A DNA stretch of 48,001 nt. Source: Phycisphaerae bacterium. Lineage in GTDB: Bacteria > Planctomycetota > Phycisphaerae > UBA1845 > UTPLA1. The stretch spans positions 1 to 48,001 of the forward strand of contig JAFGQA010000466.1 of NCBI GenBank assembly GCA_016935885.1, read 5' to 3'. The stretch's first letter is position 1. Each line of letters begins with the position of its first letter. Shown piece by piece: positions 42,447 through 48,001 of this stretch. Both the position numbers and the translations under genes were made by a program. A model generated the notes under the pieces. It was given only the letters and a program-made list of their open reading frames with translations, did not search any database and was not told where the DNA came from.

Positions 42447-43874
42447 TCAACTGCCTGAATCCAGTCGTCGCACCACCCGTGTTTCGTCCGCGGAGACAAG
42501 TTCGTACTCCGTATTCCGCCAGACGATGCGGCGGGAGGTCAGCGACGCTGCGAACAGGTTCAAGTGCAACGGCCCCGAGAAGGCGACGGTGCCCAGGACG
42601 TCCCACCAGAAGTCCCGCCATGTCCAATCCGGCGGCCGCAGGACCTTGCGAACCGCCAGTTGCCGCAATACCGCCTTGCCGACCGCCAGCGCCAGGATGA
42701 ACAACCAGGCGAACAACGCAGCGAACATCGCCGTGCGGCTGCCGAACCAGCCCATCGCGGCGACCAAGAACAACACCGCTGCCATCGTGCCGCCGACCAC
42801 GAAATTGCAGGTCAGCATCAGCCCGGCCCGCCAGATCGCAGGTCCACAGACGCGCGTAATCAGAATCTGCCGGCGGGCAAACGACCAGAATGCCCGAAGT
42901 GTCGTCCGATCCGAGCTGGGGACCAACGCCTGTGGGACGAAACGGATCCGCAATCCGGCGCCGCGGATCGCTCGGGTCAGTTGATAATCATCCGACAGGG
43001 CATGATCCCAGTATCGCGAAACATCGAGCGACTCGAAGGTCTCCTTGCGAATCGCCGTTGCCCCGCCCCAACAGAAGTTCCGCCTCTCGTCCTCCAGGAG
43101 CGACACGGTCGACGCATTCCACGCGCACCGCACGCCCGCTGCAATCCCACCCGTCGCGCCGTACCAGCGATAGCCCGTCGCCGCTCCGACGGTTCGATCC
43201 CCCAGCGGCGCGACGAGATGACCCAACCAGTCCTCGCCGGGCACCGCGTCGGAGTCCAGAAAGACCAACGCCTCGCGATCGTCTGAGACCTGCTCCACGG
43301 CCGCCAGCAGATTGTGGATCTTCTGCGCCCTGCGGTCGGCCAGACCCGCGACGACACGCAGGCATCTGCGGCGCCGTCGTGCGCCGGGGCATCGGGGATG
43401 CTCCTGGTCCAGCGGAGCCTTGTGGCCCCGCGCAACGTTGTGGCACCGCCGTCTCGGCGGTGCCGACACGGGCGGGACGCCCGTGCCACAGTCCTGGACG
43501 TCCGTGCCGCAGTTCTCGACGCCCGCGCAACTGTCTTGGAATAGGTCTTTGATCCACGCGCCCACCGCCGCATAGGCCGGATCGTCGCTCGATTCAAAGG
43601 CGAAGATGACTTCGTAATCGGCGTAGTTTTGCCTCGAGAGGGCCCGAACGGTCTGCCCCAGCTTCTCGTCCACGCCGCAGCAGGGCAGGATGACGGCAAC
43701 CCTGGGCTGGCACTTGAATTCGCCTGATTCGGTCAGAAGATCCGTCGCCTGGGCTACCATCCGAGCGACGTAACGATAGAAGCGAACCTCGCCACGCAGG
43801 ACGGAAATCCCCTGAATCGAAGTCAGTACGCAGAGAATGAGTACGATCAGGTAGATGATGTTCTCAAACGTCAT
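42447..43874 (-). CDS. GT2-type glycosyltransferase with repeat-derived insertion
   Basis: A 475-residue membrane glycosyltransferase resembling ceramide glucosyltransferase/HpnI. There is one N-terminal membrane segment, then the GT-A core: VAVILPCCGVDEKL, FLDSDAVPGEDW (DxD), SDDYQLTRAIR, FARRQ, and three or four C-terminal membrane segments. Between GAWIKDLF and RVVAGLADRRAQKIHNLL about 60 extra residues occur. They are partly encoded by an interspersed palindrome and by three 21-bp tandem repeats that read as a heptapeptide (DSCAGVE, NCGTDVQ, DCGTGVP). The core motifs on both sides stay in frame, so the protein may still be active. Confidence 0.82.
   Translation of the reverse strand: MTFENIIYLIVLILCVLTSIQGISVLRGEVRFYRYVARMVAQATDLLTESGEFKCQPRVAVILPCCGVDEKLGQTVRALSRQNYADYEVIFAFESSDDPAYAAVGAWIKDLFQDSCAGVENCGTDVQDCGTGVPPVSAPPRRRCHNVARGHKAPLDQEHPRCPGARRRRRCLRVVAGLADRRAQKIHNLLAAVEQVSDDREALVFLDSDAVPGEDWLGHLVAPLGDRTVGAATGYRWYGATGGIAAGVRCAWNASTVSLLEDERRNFCWGGATAIRKETFESLDVSRYWDHALSDDYQLTRAIRGAGLRIRFVPQALVPSSDRTTLRAFWSFARRQILITRVCGPAIWRAGLMLTCNFVVGGTMAAVLFLVAAMGWFGSRTAMFAALFAWLFILALAVGKAVLRQLAVRKVLRPPDWTWRDFWWDVLGTVAFSGPLHLNLFAASLTSRRIVWRNTEYELVSADETRVVRRLDSGS
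43439..43539. repeat. Palindromic repeat plus three 21-bp tandem units in the GT2 gene
   Basis: 43439-43490 is the 52-bp palindromic element (TGTGGCACCGCCG...GCCCGTGCCACA). Its right end is tripled as 21-bp units at 43477-43497, 43498-43518 and 43519-43539, with decreasing similarity. All units are in frame. Confidence 0.85.
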
Positions 43875-43971
43875 ACGGCGCCTGCTACGAGGTTCGCCAC
43901 GAGGCTTGCCACAGGAGGCGGGGCCATACTCCCGCGGTCCGCTTCGCTGTCGCCCGGCAGTCTGTGACGAA

Positions 43972-44056
43972 ACTGTGGCACCGGCGTCTCGCCGGTGGTT
44001 CTCACGGTCAGCAACCGCGTTTCCGAACCGCTGTTTTCCCTTTTACCACGGGCTGC
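43972..44056. repeat. 85-bp dispersed repeat, copy 2
   Basis: Inverted match to 34135-34219 with about eight differences. It starts ACTGTGGCACCGGCGTCTC and ends TTTTACCACGGGCTGC. Its last base coincides with the end of the stop codon of the potassium-channel gene. Confidence 0.85.
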
Positions 44057-45051
44057 TAGCCGTCCTTGGAACGGAGCAGCACGCTGGCGATGCCCATCGG
44101 CCCGATGACCACCAACACGTCGCCTGCATTGACAACGTGGTCGGCCCCGGGATTCATCTTCGTCTTGCCATCGGCGTCCTTGATGGCCACGACCGTGGCG
44201 TTGACCTGCTTGCGCAGTCCCAGGTCGCGCAGTGACTGCCCCACGAGTCTTGAATCGGGAGGCACCAGGACCTCGTCAATCTCCCATTCCGATCCGCCCG
44301 AGGTGATGTCCACGAGGTGGACGACGGCGGGTCGGGCCATCAGGTTGGCCATCCGAAGCGCCCCGATGGCGTCTGGACAAACGACGTGAGTGGCCCCAGC
44401 CCTCTTGAGCTTGGGCTCCGAGTCGAGGTACTCCGCCCGGGCGATGATTGGCATCTCCCTCCTCATGCCGGCCGCCGTCAGCGTGACGAACACGTTGTTG
44501 GCGTCGCCACCGAGCGCCGATACCAACCCGCTTGCCCGTTCAATCCCCGCTGTCCGCAGTACGTCTTCATCCGTTGCGTCGCCCAGCACGTAGGCCACGC
44601 CGGCTTCCTCGGCGAGCACGGTCTGCTTGTCATCTTTGTCCACGACCACGATCTTCTCGCCGCCGCGACGCAGGTTATCGCTAATCAGCTGTCCCATGCG
44701 GCCGTAGCCGCACACGATGTAATGGCCGCTCAATTTCGCGATGTTATTTTGCAATGTGCGCCTCCCCAAAACGCCGCGGAGCTCCCCGCCGACGATCATA
44801 GCCGTCAGGTGGGTGAACACCACCATGACCGCGAGGATTCCAAAGATGATGATCAGCGACGTCCAGACCATGCCGGCAGGGCTCAGGGGCCACACGTGCT
44901 GATAGCCCACCGTCGACAGCGTGATGATCGTCATGTACGCCGCTTGCCCGAAGCTGACGTCTTCCTCAATGAAGCAATACCCCCCCGCGCCAATCAAAAA
45001 CACGGCAACAAGGGCGAGCATGGCGATCAGCAGCTTCTTCTGGGCAGGCAT
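44056..45051 (-). CDS. Two-TM potassium channel with TrkA (RCK) domains
   Basis: A 331-residue protein. Two transmembrane segments (about 8-26 and 62-84) flank a pore loop, TIITLSTVGYQHVWPLS. The selectivity filter reads TVGYQ (47-51) where most K+ channels have TVGYG. The RCK/TrkA-N domain follows (GHYIVCGYGRMGQLISDNL), then a TrkA-C domain near the end (VLVPPDSRLVGQSLRDLGL). The start at 45051 has AGGAG 7 bases upstream; the frame to 45126 is longer but unsupported. It is likely a ligand-gated K+ channel. Confidence 0.9.
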   Translation of the reverse strand: MPAQKKLLIAMLALVAVFLIGAGGYCFIEEDVSFGQAAYMTIITLSTVGYQHVWPLSPAGMVWTSLIIIFGILAVMVVFTHLTAMIVGGELRGVLGRRTLQNNIAKLSGHYIVCGYGRMGQLISDNLRRGGEKIVVVDKDDKQTVLAEEAGVAYVLGDATDEDVLRTAGIERASGLVSALGGDANNVFVTLTAAGMRREMPIIARAEYLDSEPKLKRAGATHVVCPDAIGALRMANLMARPAVVHLVDITSGGSEWEIDEVLVPPDSRLVGQSLRDLGLRKQVNATVVAIKDADGKTKMNPGADHVVNAGDVLVVIGPMGIASVLLRSKDG

Positions 45052-45465
45052 CAGGCGCTCCTGAAGGTCAGCTTCCCGAGCCGGCGCTTCTAGGTCGGTG
45101 TACACAGCGCATGGCGATGGGTCCAAAGGCCGGTTTCTAGGGCCGTGCTTGACGGGCGGAGAGAGGTCATCACCACGTCACACACGGTACCCCAAGCATC
45201 CCAACCTCGGAAGACCTCACCGGCACATCGGTTTCGGAAGCGATTGATGGAGGCGCTTGGGGAGGCAAGCCCCGATTCCTCCACGCAATGCCGACCGGCG
45301 GCCCAGGCCATGCTGCACACGCCCAGCCGGCGTCACGCCGCACGACCGTTTACAGACAAGCTGAAGCGCTACCTCGGGCGAACCGACAGACGGCGATGCG
45401 GTTGGCGTGGAGCAGCAGCTATGAACAGGTGCTGATCGGTCGTGTTCTTTGCGGCAAGAGCAGGC
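45052..45465. other. Gene-free interval
   Basis: No gene, RNA or repeat is supported between the channel gene and the HD gene (both leftward). Some frames are open, but their composition looks like chance. Confidence 0.5.
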
Positions 45466-46917
45466 TCAGACCTCGCTACTCGTCTTATCCCAATCCTTGA
45501 CTTTCTCTCGTAGCTGCTCGATGTCCACCCGGGCACCAAGCCCCTCATGGACAAGATACAGGCGAAAGGCCTGAAAACGGTAGTCTGAACACTTCTGAAC
45601 CATGCTGGAGTCGATGTCGACGATCGTTGTCGGCTCGTCGCTGCCTTCCTTGAACACCATGATATCAGGATCGGCCTCTTGAGCCGGCACCTCCTCGGCC
45701 TCAGCGGCGGTCATGTGATGGCTTCGCTCGGTGAGCGAGATCGGGGGAGTCTCGCAAACCAGGAATCGCCCGATGTGAATATCATGCTCTTTCGCCAGCG
45801 CAGTCAACTGATTCCGGCAGTTGGCGAGGAAGAGCGAGCCCAGATGACTGGCGGGGGCTCCGCGCGCGTATTTGCGTTCGTACAAGACCGGCACTTCCTT
45901 CAGCAACTTCGGCGGGTGGCGCGATACAATCGTCTTCGCAAGCGCGGCTATAACTTCATCGTCATCGTTGCTTGCCTGTTGGATAATGCGATCAAGAAAG
46001 GAATCCGTGAATTCGAACAGGCGATCCGTCTTGACAATCAGCTCGATCTCATTTCCGTCCCGTGGGACACCGCACTTGCCTGCGTCTGCGTCCAAGAGGC
46101 GCCGGAGGAGTTGGCAGCAGGCCTCTTCAAAGCCAAACGTGGTTTTGTGGAAGTACACGATCCGATGCATGAAGTAGCGAGCGAAAAGGAATTGCTCGGC
46201 CGCCGGCAGTGCCTTGCTCGATATGCCAAGTAGCTTGTCTTTGCCTACGTCTAAGTTATTGAGGAGGTAATTGATGTCGGTCTGGCCCGCAGGAACACCG
46301 GTTGCATTCGAATCTCGCCAGAGATAGTCGAGCCGGTCCATGTCAAGAGAGCTGTTGATTAGTTTGCTCACCTGAAAACCGGCAGTCTCGGTCCTGCCGA
46401 AGAGGTTCCCGACAACCTCCGCCTTCTCCTTGCCTCCGACAGCCTGGATCAAGTCGTCCTGATGCGTGACGATCAATTGCCCAAGACGGACGTGGGATGG
46501 ATAAGCAGGCTCCTTCTTGGGCTGTACCTGCTTTCTCTCTTTCGGCGCCCCTACAACGATATCCTCAGCGAGTTTGGTTTTGTCCGCGCGTTCCATCAAG
46601 TGGGAATAGGGGTAATGCCCGATGTCGTGCAACAACGCAGCAAGCCGAATGTTTTGGATTTCGTCCTCTGATCGGTCTATTCCCTTATCTTTAGATATCT
46701 TCAGAACCCGGGCCATGGTCCCGAGGACACCTAAGCTGTGCGCGAAGCGCGTATGCGTGGCATTTGGGTAGGTGAAATGCGCCATGCCCAGTTGTTTTAT
46801 GTGGCGCAGGCGCTGAAATGATGCCGTGTCAAGGACCTGCCACTCGATCTCGTTCGGCGTAATGTCGCCGTGAACCGAATCAACGATGATGCCCTTGCTA
46901 CGACGGGAGGAGCCCAT
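45466..46917 (-). CDS. HD-domain phosphohydrolase (YwfO/SAMHD1-like)
   Basis: A 483-residue HD-superfamily protein. DSVHGDITPNEIEWQVLDT and RLRHIKQLG at the start are typical of this branch. Metal ligands are His60 (FAHSLG), His97-Asp98 (LLHDIGHYPYSHL) and a later Asp (DMDRLDYLWRD). Relatives hydrolyse dNTPs or other nucleotides. Its start overlaps the YwgA-like gene by 20 bases. I recall the same partners, ywfO and ywgA, as neighbours in Bacillus. Confidence 0.87.
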   Translation of the reverse strand: MGSSRRSKGIIVDSVHGDITPNEIEWQVLDTASFQRLRHIKQLGMAHFTYPNATHTRFAHSLGVLGTMARVLKISKDKGIDRSEDEIQNIRLAALLHDIGHYPYSHLMERADKTKLAEDIVVGAPKERKQVQPKKEPAYPSHVRLGQLIVTHQDDLIQAVGGKEKAEVVGNLFGRTETAGFQVSKLINSSLDMDRLDYLWRDSNATGVPAGQTDINYLLNNLDVGKDKLLGISSKALPAAEQFLFARYFMHRIVYFHKTTFGFEEACCQLLRRLLDADAGKCGVPRDGNEIELIVKTDRLFEFTDSFLDRIIQQASNDDDEVIAALAKTIVSRHPPKLLKEVPVLYERKYARGAPASHLGSLFLANCRNQLTALAKEHDIHIGRFLVCETPPISLTERSHHMTAAEAEEVPAQEADPDIMVFKEGSDEPTTIVDIDSSMVQKCSDYRFQAFRLYLVHEGLGARVDIEQLREKVKDWDKTSSEV

Positions 46918-47398
46918 GGTTACGCAGTTCCGTCAAGGCGTCCCGTATCTCATCCAGGCTGTAGTCCTTTTTATACCGCTTCAGTATGTTTTGCAGGAGT
47001 GCAGGATCTTGCTCCGCCACCTGTCTGCGATGGACCAGGAAGTGAACAGACGCCAGGAGTTCGAGCCAACGAGCTTTCTTGGACTCGGAAGTATCGTCTT
47101 GCGGAATCAAGCCCGCCAAGTCCGTCAGTATTTCCCCGGATTCGCTGTCTAGCGTCCATCCATCAGCCTCGTCGATCCCCGTAGCAAGTTCGGCCGTTAC
47201 AGCGAACAAATCGTCGGCCACTTCTGGTGAATACGGCCCCCGGAGGTACCAGCGGAAGTGATAACCGAGGCCGATCCCGGCGGCTTGGGCCAGGTAAAGC
47301 GCCTTCTGCACGATCAGGCGGTTGTTGAACGGCTGCTCAACGGGTTGCAGCCCTAGCTGGCGTAGCGTGAGGGTCGATGCGATTTGGCGGCGGTCCAT
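46898..47398 (-). CDS. YwgA-like protein
   Basis: A 166-residue helical protein. FNNRLIVQKALYLAQAAGIGLGYHFRWYLRGPYSPEVADDL is typical of the YwgA family and resembles the Panacea/SocA-like domain, which in other contexts acts as an antitoxin or adaptor. The C-terminal LDEIRDALTELRNHGLL closes the domain. It overlaps the HD gene by 20 bases. The start at 47398 has no clear ribosome-binding site. Whether the pair is a metabolic or a defence unit is open. Confidence 0.75.
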   Translation of the reverse strand: MDRRQIASTLTLRQLGLQPVEQPFNNRLIVQKALYLAQAAGIGLGYHFRWYLRGPYSPEVADDLFAVTAELATGIDEADGWTLDSESGEILTDLAGLIPQDDTSESKKARWLELLASVHFLVHRRQVAEQDPALLQNILKRYKKDYSLDEIRDALTELRNHGLLPS

Positions 47399-47585
47399 CG
47401 CGGCGCCTACGATGTTAGGTTTATCTACGGGTAAAACATATCATATTGCCCCGGCGCAGTCAAGCGATAAGTGCTTTCTCAGGATATAAATATCTGCCTT
47501 GCCAGCCGGGGAGGCCTATACCTCGTCTGTCGGTAGACCCTCGGCCAGCCGAGAAGAACATCTGCTCGCTCATTCCCAACAAGAA

Positions 47586-47748
47586 GACGCCCGGCGCGCG
47601 ATTTCGCGCGTCGGGCGTCCTCCGAATCAAGAAACAAAGATCGCCGGTCGGCGGATTGCCCCGCCGGGCGTTGGTGGATTGCACCAACCGAAAATGCGCT
47701 GATCTCGTCACGGCGGGGCACCGTTTGCCGGATCGCGAACGATCCGGC
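47586..47748 (-). other. Run of four hairpins after the 16S rRNA gene
   Basis: In the 16S trailer (47399-47781, no gene) four hairpins follow one another: 47727-47748 (GCCGGATCG-cgaa-CGATCCGGC), 47670-47688 (GTTGGTG-gattg-CACCAAC), 47649-47666 (CGGCGG-attgcc-CCGCCG) and 47586-47619 (15-bp arms, loop ATTT). No T-tract follows the last. They may be processing signals or a terminator array. Confidence 0.5.
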
Positions 47749-47779
47749 GTGCGTTGCGCTGCCATGTCTAGGTATCCCC

Positions 47780-48001
<222 letters not shown>

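Overview
The window reads as chromosome of an anaerobic or facultative member of the Planctomycetota, most probably near the Phycisphaerae. This is an inference from three things. The start of a 16S rRNA gene at the right edge is not followed by tRNA or 23S genes. Families of GC-rich palindromic interspersed repeats are abundant. Housekeeping genes sit among redox genes of anaerobes. GC is high, most genes have clear Shine-Dalgarno sites, and the 16S 3' end carries the matching anti-SD.

Layout. 393-4137 (minus): a tightly coupled trio of ATP-grasp ligase, MATCAP/DUF1704-type metallopeptidase and N-formylglutamate amidohydrolase. 4259-7306 (plus): a PP2C phosphatase and an SLC12-like cation-chloride transporter. 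7399-8099: a tyrosine recombinase remnant running into a tRNA-Phe gene. 8354-18964 (minus): a ten-gene redox locus with NuoE-, NuoF- and NuoG-like subunits, an NfnA/NfnB-like pair, two DRTGG proteins, a GHKL ATPase, an [FeFe]-hydrogenase-like protein and a Cys-rich leader protein. It has the parts of an electron-bifurcating transhydrogenase joined to a sensory module. 19302-24692: UDP-glucose dehydrogenase, NrdR with a second ATP-cone protein, an RNase Z-like hydrolase and an NhaD antiporter.

24977-30313 is an accessory stretch: a DUF1579-type protein, a VOC protein, a likely RiPP precursor, a small lipoprotein, an unknown 601-residue protein and many repeats. 30725-37961 is housekeeping: rhomboid protease and NUDIX (coupled), rpmE, prfA, fbp, prmC and a GT9 glycosyltransferase. 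38115-45051 is mixed: a winged-helix-like gene with a nearly leaderless promoter, lepB, a lipoprotein, a dUTPase-type NTP pyrophosphatase, a ferredoxin, a GT2 glycosyltransferase and a TrkA-type K+ channel. 45466-47398 is an overlapping YwgA-like/HD-hydrolase pair downstream of the 16S rRNA gene.

The points most worth following are the composite redox locus, the in-frame repeat insertions in two of its genes or neighbours, the MITE-like repeat family (four copies), the orphan RiPP precursor, the NrdR plus double ATP-cone pair and the ATP-grasp/MATCAP/amidohydrolase trio.
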